Counted from the first letter of the stretch, positions 1 through 8,111 are shown. The stretch is DNA of 64,000 nucleotides from an uncultured Sphingomonadaceae bacterium (GCA_947493325.1 CANLQI010000001.1:810501-874500); one strand, 5' to 3'. A program made the numbers and translations. The notes: a model not told the origin generated them from the sequence alone.

Positions 1-1
1 C

Positions 2-796
2 AGCGACCTGGGCAATGCACAACTCAAGGCCGTAAGGGACGGCGACGAATATGTGCTCAATGGATCGAAGATCTGGACCTCGCTCGGCGACCGCGCGAAG
101 TACATGATCCTGCTCGCGCGCACGAGCAATAATGAAGGCGACAGCAAATATGCGGGGCTGTCATTTTTCCTCAATCCGATGGATGTGCCGGGTATCGAAA
201 CGCGGCCGATCAAGAAATTGACGGGCGAATATGGCTTCGTGCAATGCTTTTTCACCGATGCGCGCATTCCGGCGGAAGGGTTGATGGGTGAAGAGGGTGA
301 TGGCTGGAAAATCGCCATGAAAACGCTCGAATATGAACGCGGGGCCAAAGTCAATCTGGCGGGCGGGTATTTCCTCAAAGAGCTTGACGTGATGGGCATT
401 GTCGATGTGGCGCGCCGGTCGCGGCGTGGCGGCAAGCCGGTGCTCGATGATCCTGTGGTGCGTGACCAGCTGGTCGAATATATGATCGACATCCAGGCGC
501 AAAACCTCAACAACTACCGCCGCCGTATGCCGCCGTTGGTGCAGGATCGCCCGATGGGCCTGCCGCTGATGAGCAAGCTGGCGCGCACCGAAATGATCCG
601 AGAGCTCACAGAATTTTCGCTGCAGTTTCAGGGGGCAAAGGCCGGATATTATGTCGGCGACGACAATGCGGTGGATGATGGATATTGGCACCGCGCTTAC
701 CTCAACAGCTTTTCCGCTACGATAGGTGGCGGCACGTCACAGGTGCAGAAAAACATTGTGGCCGAGCATGTGCTGGGCTTGCCCAAGGGGCGGTGA
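2..796 (+). CDS. Acyl-CoA dehydrogenase, 3' part (5' end outside window)
   Basis: The reading frame is open from base 2, so the start lies upstream of the window; about 264 residues are visible. It should be an FAD-dependent acyl-CoA dehydrogenase that introduces the alpha,beta double bond into an acyl-CoA thioester. Visible family features are the middle beta-domain (NGSKIWTS followed by GLSFFL), the helical domain with EYERG, and the C-terminal IGGGTSQVQKNIVAEHVLGLP typical of FAD-binding ends of this family. It is followed after a palindromic repeat by a second acyl-CoA dehydrogenase and a crotonase, which suggests a heteromeric or sequential beta-oxidation step on an unusual acyl-CoA. The substrate cannot be read from the sequence. 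Confidence 0.93.
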   Translation, partial: SDLGNAQLKAVRDGDEYVLNGSKIWTSLGDRAKYMILLARTSNNEGDSKYAGLSFFLNPMDVPGIETRPIKKLTGEYGFVQCFFTDARIPAEGLMGEEGDGWKIAMKTLEYERGAKVNLAGGYFLKELDVMGIVDVARRSRRGGKPVLDDPVVRDQLVEYMIDIQAQNLNNYRRRMPPLVQDRPMGLPLMSKLARTEMIRELTEFSLQFQGAKAGYYVGDDNAVDDGYWHRAYLNSFSATIGGGTSQVQKNIVAEHVLGLPKGR

Positions 797-826
797 TTTA
801 GATTCATGTATGACAAATATAGAACG

Positions 827-909
827 CCGTTAGTCTTGAGCCTGTCGAAGGACGCTCTGCAATGAAGTGTCAGGAGATGGGCGCACTTCGACAGGCTCAA
901 GACTAACGG
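827..909. repeat. 83-bp palindromic repeat (CTGTCGAAG family)
   Basis: Two perfect 24-bp inverted arms (827-850 and 886-909) enclose a 35-bp spacer; the arm core is GAGCCTGTCGAAG. The element fills most of the gap between the two acyl-CoA dehydrogenase genes. The same family appears inside the coding sequence of mtaB at 62469-62552. Confidence 0.9.
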
Positions 910-929
910 AATTTGAATAAGGTTGGTGT

Positions 930-2051
930 ATGAAAAATCTCGGGACAATCGGTTTCAGCGAAGAGCAGGTCGAACTGATGGATGTGGCGACCAGTTTTTG
1001 CCGCGACAAATCGCCAGTGGAAAAAGTGCGTGCCTTGATGGAGGACGCGCGCGGCTATGATCCGGATATATGGCAGGAAATTACTGATCTTGGCTGGCTC
1101 GCCATCGCTGTACCAGAGGAATATGAAGGCGTGGGCCTCTCGCTGGCGGAAGTCGTGCCGATTATGGAGCAGATGGGACGCCGCTTGCTGGCTGGTCCGT
1201 TTATGACGACTACATTGGCTGCGCAGGCATTGATTGTAGGCGGCAGTGAAGCGCAGAAATCCGCATGGCTTCCCCAAATCGCAGGCGGTGCGATTGCCAC
1301 CCTTGCGCTTACCGAGCAGGAAGGGGACTGGAACCTCGATAATGTCACCGCAAAGGCAGAGGTATCGGGTGATGGTTATGCGCTGTCCGGCACGAAGCAG
1401 TTTGTCACTTATGCGGGTGATGCAGAGCTTATCATTGCCTCGGTCGTGCTGGATGGCGAGGTGCGGCTTGCGCTGATTGCGCGCAGTGCCATTGCCGATA
1501 GCGCGCTGCGCCGTGAAGCGATTATTGATGAGACGAAGCGCAGTTTTGAACTGACTCTGGACGGAATATCCATTGATGCCGGTGCATTGATGGACGCGGA
1601 TATGTCCAAAGCCGCGCTGGCGCATATCGATCTGGCTGCCAACCTTCTGCAATCGGCCGAAATGTGCGGCGGAACGCAGGCGGTGATCGACTATACGCTG
1701 GAATATCTTCGTACCCGCAAGCAATTTGGCAAGGTCATTGGCGAGTATCAGGCGCTGAAACATCCGATCACAGATGCCTATATAGCCTATGAAAAGGCGC
1801 GCTCGCATATGTTCAGCGCTGCGCACAGCTTTGCCGATCAGGGCAGGGGAGAAGTCGCGGCCCGTATGGCAAAGGCAGCAGCGGACAAGGCCTATAGCCA
1901 TGCCGCAGACCGGGCGATCCAGTTTCATGGCGGTTTTGGATTCACGCACGACTGTGATGCACAGCTCTATCGCCGCAATGCGATCTGGAACGCGTCGCAA
2001 TTCGGCGATGCTGCTTGGCAACGCACGAAACTGGCCGATTTACTGTTTTGA
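930..2051 (+). CDS. Acyl-CoA dehydrogenase family protein
   Basis: A complete 373-residue acyl-CoA dehydrogenase. The N-terminal helical domain, the central region (ATLALTEQEGDWN), and the C-terminal FAD domain with LEYLRTRKQFGK and IQFHGGFGFTHDC are all recognisable. Its length is near the usual 370-390. It starts with ATG; the upstream base run AAGGTTGG is a weak ribosome site. It lies between another acyl-CoA dehydrogenase and a crotonase, so the three probably act in one beta-oxidation pathway, perhaps as a two-subunit dehydrogenase. Such alpha/beta pairs are known in steroid and branched-acid degradation, but this is inference from arrangement only. Confidence 0.93.
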   Translation: MKNLGTIGFSEEQVELMDVATSFCRDKSPVEKVRALMEDARGYDPDIWQEITDLGWLAIAVPEEYEGVGLSLAEVVPIMEQMGRRLLAGPFMTTTLAAQALIVGGSEAQKSAWLPQIAGGAIATLALTEQEGDWNLDNVTAKAEVSGDGYALSGTKQFVTYAGDAELIIASVVLDGEVRLALIARSAIADSALRREAIIDETKRSFELTLDGISIDAGALMDADMSKAALAHIDLAANLLQSAEMCGGTQAVIDYTLEYLRTRKQFGKVIGEYQALKHPITDAYIAYEKARSHMFSAAHSFADQGRGEVAARMAKAAADKAYSHAADRAIQFHGGFGFTHDCDAQLYRRNAIWNASQFGDAAWQRTKLADLLF

Positions 2052-2067
2052 TATTCAGGAGGAAAAC

Positions 2068-2829
2068 ATGACCGAGCAGGTACTTACAGAAACGCAGGAC
2101 GGTGTCCTGATAATCACCATCAACCGGCCCGAAGCCAAAAATGCGGTAAACCGCGCGGTGGCTGAAGGTGTGGCCGATGCGATGGAAAGGCTCGACAGCG
2201 ACAAGGGATTGAACGCGGGCATTATCACCGGCGCGGGCGGTACATTTTGTGCGGGCATGGATTTGAAGGCGTTTCTGAAGGGCGAATTGCCGACAGTGAA
2301 GGGCAAGGGTTTTGCCGGGTTTTGTGAGGCGCCGCCTGCCAAACCGCTGATCGGCGCGGTTGAGGGCTATGCGCTGGCGGGCGGTATGGAAGTCGCCATT
2401 GCCTGCGACATGGTGGTGGCCAATGACAAGGCGCAGTTCGGCATTCCCGAAGTCAAACGCTCGCTGGTCGCTGCAGGCGGCGGGTTGCTGTCGCTGCCGA
2501 GTATCATCGGCAAGCGCATGGCGATGGAGCTAGCTTTGACAGGGGACTTTATCAGCACAGAACGCGCCTATGAAATGGGCTTTGTTAACCGCGTGACCGA
2601 AGGCGCGGCGCTGGATGGTGCGTTGGAGCTGGCCGTGCGTGTGGCGGCCAACGGTCCGCTGGCCCTGATGGCATCAAAGCGCATCATTAATGAACGGCCC
2701 GACTGGTCCAGCGCGGAAATGTGGGACAGGCAGCAGGAGATTGCCGGGAAAGTATTTACATCACAGGATGCGCGCGAAGGCGCGGCGGCCTTTGCCGAAA
2801 AACGCAAACCGGAATGGAAAGGCGAATGA
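2068..2829 (+). CDS. Enoyl-CoA hydratase/isomerase (crotonase) family
   Basis: A 253-residue crotonase-fold protein that would hydrate or isomerise an enoyl-CoA. The start ATG at 2068 is fixed by the strong ribosome site AGGAGG eight bases upstream; a longer frame reading back into the preceding gene is not needed. The oxyanion-hole regions (FCAGMDLKAF and the LAGGMEVAIACD helix) are intact. Glutamates at GGMEVA and FGIPEV match the positions of the two catalytic glutamates of enoyl-CoA hydratase. It follows the second acyl-CoA dehydrogenase by 16 bases, so it is almost surely co-transcribed and catalyses the next step. Confidence 0.93.
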   Translation: MTEQVLTETQDGVLIITINRPEAKNAVNRAVAEGVADAMERLDSDKGLNAGIITGAGGTFCAGMDLKAFLKGELPTVKGKGFAGFCEAPPAKPLIGAVEGYALAGGMEVAIACDMVVANDKAQFGIPEVKRSLVAAGGGLLSLPSIIGKRMAMELALTGDFISTERAYEMGFVNRVTEGAALDGALELAVRVAANGPLALMASKRIINERPDWSSAEMWDRQQEIAGKVFTSQDAREGAAAFAEKRKPEWKGE

Positions 2830-2840
2830 AACCGGACTAG

Positions 2841-2935
2841 ATATACCCCGGCATCTCTCAATATACTCCGGCATCTCTAGACGCACCCCGGTATCTCTCA
2901 ACGTACCCCCGGCGCAGGCCGGGGTCCATGGGCGG
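2841..2935. repeat. 20-bp tandem repeat (three units) joined to a GC-rich palindrome arm
   Basis: Three units of exactly 20 bp (2841-2860, 2861-2880, 2881-2900) follow the pattern ATATACcCCGGCATCTCTCA with a few changes, and a fourth partial unit runs into CCCGGCGCAGGCCGGGGTCC, which is the arm of the repeat family also seen at 5931 and inside ligA. Confidence 0.8.
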
Positions 2936-3439
2936 CGGGCGCTTCATCTCCGGGAAGACAAGTGCTGCTTCAGTTGAAAGCCTGTACCCGCCTTTTTTTG
3001 ACTGCGCCAATATCAGTGTTTTTTCAGTGTTCTCCGGGTGAGCCGCCCGTATGGGCCATCGGCCATTATACGCTTTTGCTGTCCTACATGTCCGGGCATA
3101 TGATAGATGCGGAGCGGCTCTTTGACATTTGCGAAACATGTCACACGTGATGGGGGAAGACAGATTATATGTTATATGCATGGCATGTAATATGGGGATG
3201 GTTTCCGCCCCCTGTACCGCCGAAAGTGACTACGGGAATATTGATATGTAAATACAGTCCGAAAGTCAGCTGGGCGGCAGCTGTTTTTGCCAGGAAGAAA
3301 CCCAAAATACATACGCAACGCACGCTTTTTCAGGGGTTTCAGGCAAAGTACAACCGGAAGTTCAGCCCATATGCCCGCGCGCTTAACTCTAAATTTGCAC
3401 TACTTTAGACTATATTTCGGGCTGTATTTTGCCGGGGCA
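2936..3439. other. Intergenic stretch with no recognisable gene
   Basis: About 500 bases between the converging crotonase and nitronate monooxygenase genes. Short open frames exist on both strands (for example 3169-3408) but have no ribosome site, no family resemblance and odd composition rich in Trp, Pro and Lys. I see no tRNA, terminator or repeat here beyond the tandem repeat to its left. Confidence 0.6.
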
Positions 3440-4417
3440 CTATGCCGCTGTAAATCCTTTCAGCCGTTCGTTGATGATCGCATCGGCGTCTGACATGATC
3501 CGGTCGATCAGTTCCTTGACTGTCGGAATATCATTGATCAGGCCTGCCACCATTCCGCAGCTCCACGCGCCGGCATCCATGTCGCCTTCCATCATGATCG
3601 TTGGGTAAACACCGGCCACCTGCTCAAGGATATCGGTGATCTGCAGATCATCGCCTTTTTCTTTCTCAATCTTCAGGATTTCCTCGACGGCTTCGTTCTT
3701 AAGCACGCGTTCGGTATTGCGAAGCGGGCGCATGACCAGCGTTGTGTCGAGTTCGCTGGCGGCGACAATCGCGTCTTTCACATTTTGATGCACCGGCGCT
3801 TCCTTGGTGGCGATAAAGCGGGTGCCCATATTCATGCCCTCTGCGCCCATGGCGAGGCTGGCAACGAGTGAGCGCGCATCGGCCTGTCCGCCACTGGCGA
3901 CGAAGGGAATATCCAGCTCATCGGCAGCGCGCGGCAGCAGGATCATGTTCGGGATATCATCTTCGCCCGGGTGTCCGCCACATTCAAAACCATCGACACT
4001 GGCCGCGTCACAGCCGATTGCCTGCGCTTTCAAGGCATGCCGGACCGATGTACATTTGTGGATAATCTTGATACCTGCCTCTTTCATACGCGGCAGATGT
4101 TCTTCCGGATTGCGCCCGGCGGTTTCCACTGCCGTCACGCCATTGGCGATAATCGCATCGATATATTCGGGGTAAGGCGGGGCGGTAAAAGCGGGCAAGA
4201 ACGTGAGGTTCACGCCCACCGGCTTGTCGGTCAGTTCCTTTGCCTTCTTGATCTCTTTGTCGAGATCTTCGGGCGTTTTCTGGGTCAGGCCGGTAATCAT
4301 GCCGAGCCCGCCCGCGTCGGACACAGCCGCCGCCAGCTCTGCAAAACCCACATAGTGCATGCCGCCCTGAATAATGGGGTGCTCAATGCCGAAAAGCTCT
4401 GTAATACGTGTTTTCAT
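3440..4417 (-). CDS. Nitronate monooxygenase family (2-nitropropane dioxygenase-like)
   Basis: A 325-residue FMN-dependent TIM-barrel enzyme. The N-terminus ITELFGIEHPIIQGGM and the flavin/phosphate-binding regions GFECGGHPGED and FVASGGQADARS are typical of this family, which oxidises alkyl nitronates or acts as an enoyl reductase-like flavoprotein. The family is widely annotated from sequence, and the true substrate is often unknown. It lies 27 bases downstream of a thioesterase on the same strand and close to acyl-CoA genes, so a role in fatty-acid or polyketide-like metabolism is as possible as nitroalkane detoxification. Confidence 0.88.
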   Translation of the reverse strand: MKTRITELFGIEHPIIQGGMHYVGFAELAAAVSDAGGLGMITGLTQKTPEDLDKEIKKAKELTDKPVGVNLTFLPAFTAPPYPEYIDAIIANGVTAVETAGRNPEEHLPRMKEAGIKIIHKCTSVRHALKAQAIGCDAASVDGFECGGHPGEDDIPNMILLPRAADELDIPFVASGGQADARSLVASLAMGAEGMNMGTRFIATKEAPVHQNVKDAIVAASELDTTLVMRPLRNTERVLKNEAVEEILKIEKEKGDDLQITDILEQVAGVYPTIMMEGDMDAGAWSCGMVAGLINDIPTVKELIDRIMSDADAIINERLKGFTAA

Positions 4418-4444
4418 ATGGGTTTCTCCTATGGAATTACTAAA

Positions 4445-5230
4445 TCATACAAATAATGCGACGCTTTGCATTGCGCTCATTACGGGTTTTTTGTCGCTGT
4501 TATACACAGTCATATATTGGCTTGATGCGCCATCATGCGCGTGGTGGGTTTCGGATTCGAGCAGCCACCAGCCATCCTGGGTTTGCGGTGCATTGGTGAG
4601 CATGTTCACCTGCCAGTTCATGCTGCTGACATTGCCGGGCTCAGTCATCAGGCCCATGGCTGATGGTGGCAAACCGTCGCCAATGCACAGCAGTTCGGTC
4701 ATGGGATCCAGCCCGCCGCGTTCGCGCAGACGGTGCCATTGAATGAGCCTGGCTTCGCCCAAACCGAGTTCAAGCCGTTTTTCGGGATAATCCATATGAT
4801 GTGTGAAAAATTCGGGCGGCCCGTTTCGGACATCGGACTCTGCAGGCGGGGGGCCAAAATCGGGCGCGCTGATATCGCTATGCTCGATTGTGCTCGTGCG
4901 CGGGTTCATGAAGATAAAATTGCAGGCAAGGCCGATACCATCGCTGGAGGCAGTGCGCGTTGCGACAAAAGCGGTGTTGCGGCCGCGGCGCAGAAGTTCG
5001 GCCGTGATAGTCACTTCGCCAGCCAGCGGCCCGGCAAAGGCAATCTGCGCAGAACGCAGCGGCGGGGCATCTGCGACGCTGGCACGGGCGCAGTGGTGGG
5101 CAATTGCACTGCTGAGGCCGCCATAACTGGTGCGGCCCTGCATCCATGTAGAGGGTATATCGATGGTCCAGCTATTGCCCGAACGAACGGCGGAATCCAG
5201 AAGTGCACTGAGAGACGTCATGCCATGCAC
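4445..5230 (-). CDS. Acyl-CoA thioesterase family (double hot-dog)
   Basis: A 261-residue protein resembling TesB-like/acyl-CoA thioesterases of the double hot-dog fold. The N-terminal half has GRTSYGGLSSAIAHHC, the usual QGRTxYGG-type motif, and ELLRRGRNTAFVATR, the typical RxGR strand. The C-terminal half repeats the fold with WWLLESETHHAHDGASSQ, corresponding to the catalytic Asp region. It would release free CoA from acyl-CoA. It is transcribed with the nitronate monooxygenase. Whether it serves the acyl-CoA dehydrogenase cluster on the opposite strand is inference. Confidence 0.85.
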   Translation of the reverse strand: MHGMTSLSALLDSAVRSGNSWTIDIPSTWMQGRTSYGGLSSAIAHHCARASVADAPPLRSAQIAFAGPLAGEVTITAELLRRGRNTAFVATRTASSDGIGLACNFIFMNPRTSTIEHSDISAPDFGPPPAESDVRNGPPEFFTHHMDYPEKRLELGLGEARLIQWHRLRERGGLDPMTELLCIGDGLPPSAMGLMTEPGNVSSMNWQVNMLTNAPQTQDGWWLLESETHHAHDGASSQYMTVYNSDKKPVMSAMQSVALFV

Positions 5231-5353
5231 TTAAAAGCAATGCGCCCAAAAAATCCATGACTAAGTTTTGAAAACGTACTGATTGTAAATAATGCAATTA
5301 CAAGGCCAGCTTTATCGCTGGCGCTTGAAGCTGTCATTTGTTAGGGCAGCCGG

Positions 5354-5893
5354 ATGGCAAGACCGGGCAGATCAAGTGATTGGGGCTTTCCCCGCTGGCG
5401 TGGCTATGAAAGCACGCGCGAGGCGCAGAATGTGCGCATCTGCGACCGTTTTGGCTGTGATGCGGTGGGTGACAGACCTGCACCCAAATCTCCCAATAGT
5501 CCGGAAAAATGGTATTTCTGCGAAACGCACGCGGGGGAATATAACCGCAACTGGGATTATTTTCAGGGGCTGAGCAAAGAGGAAGCCGAAGAGCGTGAGC
5601 GCAAGGAGCGCAGCGAAAATGCCGGCTATCATGAATCTGCACATCATGCCTGGGCCGGACCCGGCGACGGCACCCATACCCGCGATGAAATGACGGCGCT
5701 GGAAGTGCTGGGCGTGGAAGTCGATGCGACATTTGAGGAAATCCGTAAGGCGTACCGGCTGCTCGCCAAACGCAATCATCCCGATGTCAATCAGGGCGAC
5801 GAGGATGCGGCGAAACGGTTTCAGGCAATCCAGGCGGCCTATAATGTGCTGCGCGCGGCGGAAGAAAACCGCAGCTGGAAACCGGCTGTTTAG
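5354..5893 (+). CDS. J-domain (DnaJ-like) protein
   Basis: A 179-residue protein with a C-terminal J domain (about residues 113-170): TALEVLGVEVDATFEEIRKAYR, then the obligatory HPD triad in KRNHPDVNQG, then AAKRFQAIQAAYNVL. This domain stimulates ATP hydrolysis by DnaK-type chaperones. The N-terminal half has two cysteine/histidine spots (ICDRFGCD and WYFCETHAG), a pattern I associate with small alphaproteobacterial J-proteins but cannot assign further. There is no G/F region or zinc finger of a full DnaJ, so it is a specialised co-chaperone with unknown client. Confidence 0.9.
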   Translation: MARPGRSSDWGFPRWRGYESTREAQNVRICDRFGCDAVGDRPAPKSPNSPEKWYFCETHAGEYNRNWDYFQGLSKEEAEERERKERSENAGYHESAHHAWAGPGDGTHTRDEMTALEVLGVEVDATFEEIRKAYRLLAKRNHPDVNQGDEDAAKRFQAIQAAYNVLRAAEENRSWKPAV

Positions 5894-5929
5894 ATATTTT
5901 CATCTTGTAAGATTGGAAATATTAATTGC

Positions 5930-6080
5930 GTCACCCCGGCGCAGGCCGGGGTCCAGATAAGTTATCGGCATGATCAAGCCTTCAGTGAAATGCAGCCAAT
6001 TCAGTGATAGGCCGCGTTTTGGCAACAAATATACTGCCATTCGTTAAATTAGCTGGATTCCAGCCTGCGCTGGAATGACG
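5930..6080. repeat. Composite palindrome with diverged arms
   Basis: The left arm (GTCACCCCGGCGCAGGCC, about 5931-5957) and the right arm (about 6053-6078, ending GGAATGACG) are inverted relatives of the consensus CGTCAYYCCRGCGCAGGC. The element fills the gap between the converging J-domain and SufE genes, where it might serve as a transcription barrier. Confidence 0.75.
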
Positions 6081-6109
6081 AATCTACTGATAATCTGTTT
6101 TGTTATCAA

Positions 6110-6520
6110 TCAGCCGCCCGCATATCGCTCCGCAGTGTCGCGTATCAGCGCAATCATATTGGGAATGCCCTGTGTCCGGTTGGAACTGAGCTGATTCTTC
6201 AGATCAAACGGCTCCAGTGCCGCAGCAATATCGGTGCGCAATATCTCATCAGCCGGTTTGTCCTGAACGGTTTTCAGCACCAGCGCGATAATACCCTTGG
6301 TAATCGCGGCGTTGCTGTCGGCCATAAAATGCAGCTTCCCGGCATCGGTCTGCGCCGGATAGACCCATACTGCGGCGGAGCAGCCCCGCACCAGCGTCGC
6401 ATCGGTTTTGAGCGCATCCGGCATATCTTCCAGCTCTTTGCCTAGGTCGATAATCAGCCGGTAACGGTCATCCGCGTCCAAGAATTCATATTCTTCAATA
6501 ATGTCGGAAAGCTCTGTCAT
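6110..6520 (-). CDS. sufE: SufE-family Fe-S cluster assembly protein
   Basis: A 136-residue SufE-type protein. SufE accepts persulfide sulfur from the cysteine desulfurase SufS and stimulates it in iron-sulfur cluster assembly. The family cysteine is in the loop VRGCSAAVWV (about residue 48), followed by the hydrophobic strands (LHFMADSNAAITKGIIALVL) and the C-terminal LSSNRTQGIPNMIALIRDTA. Length matches family members. It lies 54 bases after the last small Psp-cluster gene, far from any suf operon in this window, so it may have its own promoter. Confidence 0.92.
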   Translation of the reverse strand: MTELSDIIEEYEFLDADDRYRLIIDLGKELEDMPDALKTDATLVRGCSAAVWVYPAQTDAGKLHFMADSNAAITKGIIALVLKTVQDKPADEILRTDIAAALEPFDLKNQLSSNRTQGIPNMIALIRDTAERYAGG

Positions 6521-6574
6521 GCCGCGCCAATAGCAGGGCAGGAGCGCAAGGCAAAGCCCTTTGCGGGCATGCCT

Positions 6575-6823
6575 TTAAAGCTCTACGCCCGCGGCAATCG
6601 CTTCAAGTTTTTTGAGCCGCTCTTTCATATCCGCAATCTCGATGCGCGAGGTCGCGTTGGAGCCGCCATTATCGCTGTTTTGCGCCACATGGTGCATTTC
6701 GCGCAGTTGCATGCGTTTATAAGCGACCCATTCGCGCCAGCCATTGAGGACGCTGATGGAAATAATGGTGATGGCAATCAGGCCACTTGCGGCCATGGTC
6801 ATATAGAATGATGCGTCTTGCAT
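6575..6823 (-). CDS. Small single-span membrane protein with coiled-coil tail (Psp cluster, last gene)
   Basis: An 82-residue protein: an N-terminal hydrophobic segment (about residues 8-28, with MAASGLIAITIISISVL), then a charged region ending in ADMKERLKKLEAIAAG. This is a weaker copy of the coiled-coil motif seen in its upstream neighbours (RIAVLERIATD). A clear ribosome site (GGAGG) precedes the ATG. It is the most distal of a same-strand train of small genes behind pspA-pspB-pspC. The function is not known; by position and build it is probably an envelope-stress protein related to PspB. Confidence 0.75.
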   Translation of the reverse strand: MQDASFYMTMAASGLIAITIISISVLNGWREWVAYKRMQLREMHHVAQNSDNGGSNATSRIEIADMKERLKKLEAIAAGVEL

Positions 6824-6880
6824 GATATCGGTCCTCCCGGAACCATCCCCCTCGTAAGAAATATTTGCCCAAGGAATAGT

Positions 6881-7141
6881 TTAGCGGTCGCGCAGGCTTT
6901 CAATTTCCTGTTCCAGCGCGCGGCTGCCGCGTTCGTCGGTCGCAATACGTTCCAGTACGGCGATACGTTCTTTCAGTGTCTTAATCTCGCCGCGCATGCG
7001 ATCTGCGTCGGGATCATGTGCAACAATCTGGTTGCCATTTTCATCTTCAAAAACACCGTGTTTTGCTTTCATGCGGGTATTTACAATCTTGCCAATTGTT
7101 ATCACTGCTATGATCGCAACAACCATTTCAAACGGGCCCAT
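6881..7141 (-). CDS. PspB-like small membrane protein
   Basis: An 86-residue protein with one N-terminal membrane segment (VVAIIAVITIGKIV), a basic step MKAKHG, and a C-terminal coiled coil LKERIAVLERIATDERGS followed by LEQEIESLRD. The motif ERIAVLERIATD also occurs unchanged in the gene at 7766. The start has a good ribosome site (GAGGAGAG). PspB of enteric bacteria has the same build of one membrane span followed by a cytoplasmic leucine-zipper helix. Direct homology to PspB is likely but was not tested by alignment. Confidence 0.8.
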   Translation of the reverse strand: MGPFEMVVAIIAVITIGKIVNTRMKAKHGVFEDENGNQIVAHDPDADRMRGEIKTLKERIAVLERIATDERGSRALEQEIESLRDR

Positions 7142-7165
7142 ATTTTCTCTCCTCGGTTATTCTTT

Positions 7166-7423
7166 TTAATTGATACGCGGCGGATCATCCCGCAGACCTT
7201 CGATCTGATCTGCCAGATCCATGCCCTTGTCGGTTACAATCCGCTCCAGCACGCGGACGCGCTGTTCAAGCTGCTCGGTCTGGGCCGCATATTGTGCCGC
7301 TTTTTCGGCCGTTATTTCGGATTGATGCTCCATCATTTTCCTTTGATGATGTGTCCAGATCGCAAAGCCGCCAATGATGAATGGGGCCAGCGGGATGAGC
7401 AGTGCGATAAAACCCAAGTCCAT
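7166..7423 (-). CDS. PspB-like small membrane protein
   Basis: An 85-residue member of the same series: a hydrophobic N-terminus (IALLIPLAPFIIGGFAIW), a polar helical linker rich in Glu, Gln and Ala, then LEQRVRVLERIVTDKGMDL and ADQIEGLRD. The paralogue directly upstream has the matching element VERIVTD. A GGAGAGG ribosome site precedes the ATG. It sits within a same-strand run of short genes with gaps under 30 bases, so it is read as part of the psp operon. Confidence 0.8.
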   Translation of the reverse strand: MDLGFIALLIPLAPFIIGGFAIWTHHQRKMMEHQSEITAEKAAQYAAQTEQLEQRVRVLERIVTDKGMDLADQIEGLRDDPPRIN

Positions 7424-7440
7424 TAGTCCTCTCCAAAGTG

Positions 7441-7761
7441 TTAGTTTGATTTGCTGCGCAGGGCTTCGATATCCTGTGTCAGCTGATGCGTTCCGTCGGT
7501 TACAATGCGTTCGACATTGGCCATGCGGTCCTTGATCGAGCCAAGCTCGGCGCGCAATTCCGCATTTTCCTGCGTCAGCAGCTTGATACGTTCCTTGGCC
7601 TCATTATCGGTTTTAGGGTGGATCGCCTGACCCCATGAATTTTCCAGCGGATAGCCGTTCTTGACGCGTATCCATGTGTTTATGACCCATCCAATTGTGA
7701 TGGCGATACAGCCAATGGCCAGAGGCATTAAAATATGTGGGTTTTCGATCAGAGTTTCCAT
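7441..7761 (-). CDS. PspB-like small membrane protein
   Basis: A 106-residue protein with a membrane helix (LMPLAIGCIAITIGWVI), then NTWIRVKNGYPLENSWG, and a long C-terminal coiled coil ending in IKDRMANVERIVTD and LTQDIEALRS. The stretch after the membrane segment (WIRxKxGYPLEN) is shared with the neighbour at 7766, showing that these two arose by a recent duplication. Four bases separate it from that gene, so translation is probably coupled. Confidence 0.82.
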   Translation of the reverse strand: METLIENPHILMPLAIGCIAITIGWVINTWIRVKNGYPLENSWGQAIHPKTDNEAKERIKLLTQENAELRAELGSIKDRMANVERIVTDGTHQLTQDIEALRSKSN

Positions 7762-7765
7762 CGGC

Positions 7766-8071
7766 TTAATCTCTCAATTTTTCGATTTCTTCGGCTGTGC
7801 GGCGGGCCGGGTCAGTGGCGATCCGTTCCAGAACGGCGATCCGTTCTTCAAGCCGTGAGACCTTACCGGTGAGTTGCTCATTTTCATTGGTGAGCAATTC
7901 GACTTTGCGTTCAGCTTCGGGGTCTTTGTTCGTACCGGCCATCTCACTCATGCCGGACCATTCATTCTCAAGCGGATAGCCATGTTTGGCTCTGATCCAG
8001 CTGCTGATAAGCCAGCCAATAGTACTGATCGCAATAATGGCGATTACAAATCCGGGGCCGCTCCAACTCAT
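7766..8071 (-). CDS. PspB-like small membrane protein
   Basis: A 101-residue protein: membrane segment (FVIAIIAISTIGWLIS), then SWIRAKHGYPLENEW as in the next gene downstream, then a heptad-rich coiled coil (VELLTNENEQLTGKVSRLEE) and the motif RIAVLERIATD with the ending EEIEKLRD. The ATG follows a textbook GAGGAGG ribosome site. It is the first of five consecutive paralogues. It is predicted to sit in the inner membrane with the coiled coil in the cytoplasm, where it could contact PspA or PspC; that partnership is inferred from PspB biology. Confidence 0.82.
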   Translation of the reverse strand: MSWSGPGFVIAIIAISTIGWLISSWIRAKHGYPLENEWSGMSEMAGTNKDPEAERKVELLTNENEQLTGKVSRLEERIAVLERIATDPARRTAEEIEKLRD

Positions 8072-8111
8072 ATTTTCCTCCTCGTATCTTTTGCTCTGCC
8101 TCGCCGCGCCT

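Noticed and set aside
697-948. An 83-codon minus-strand frame spanning the palindrome near 830-910
   Set aside because: The peptide is largely the translated repeat with no gene signals; the stretch is intergenic.
903-2021. A 372-codon minus-strand frame opposite the second acyl-CoA dehydrogenase
   Set aside because: The plus-strand gene has clear family motifs over its whole length; the mirror frame has none.
2841-2910. Short regular repeats considered as a CRISPR array
   Set aside because: The units are contiguous 20-bp copies with no unique spacers and no cas genes in the window.
3169-3408. A 79-codon frame in the gene-free stretch after the tandem repeat
   Set aside because: No ribosome site, no recognisable motif and atypical composition; treated as chance.
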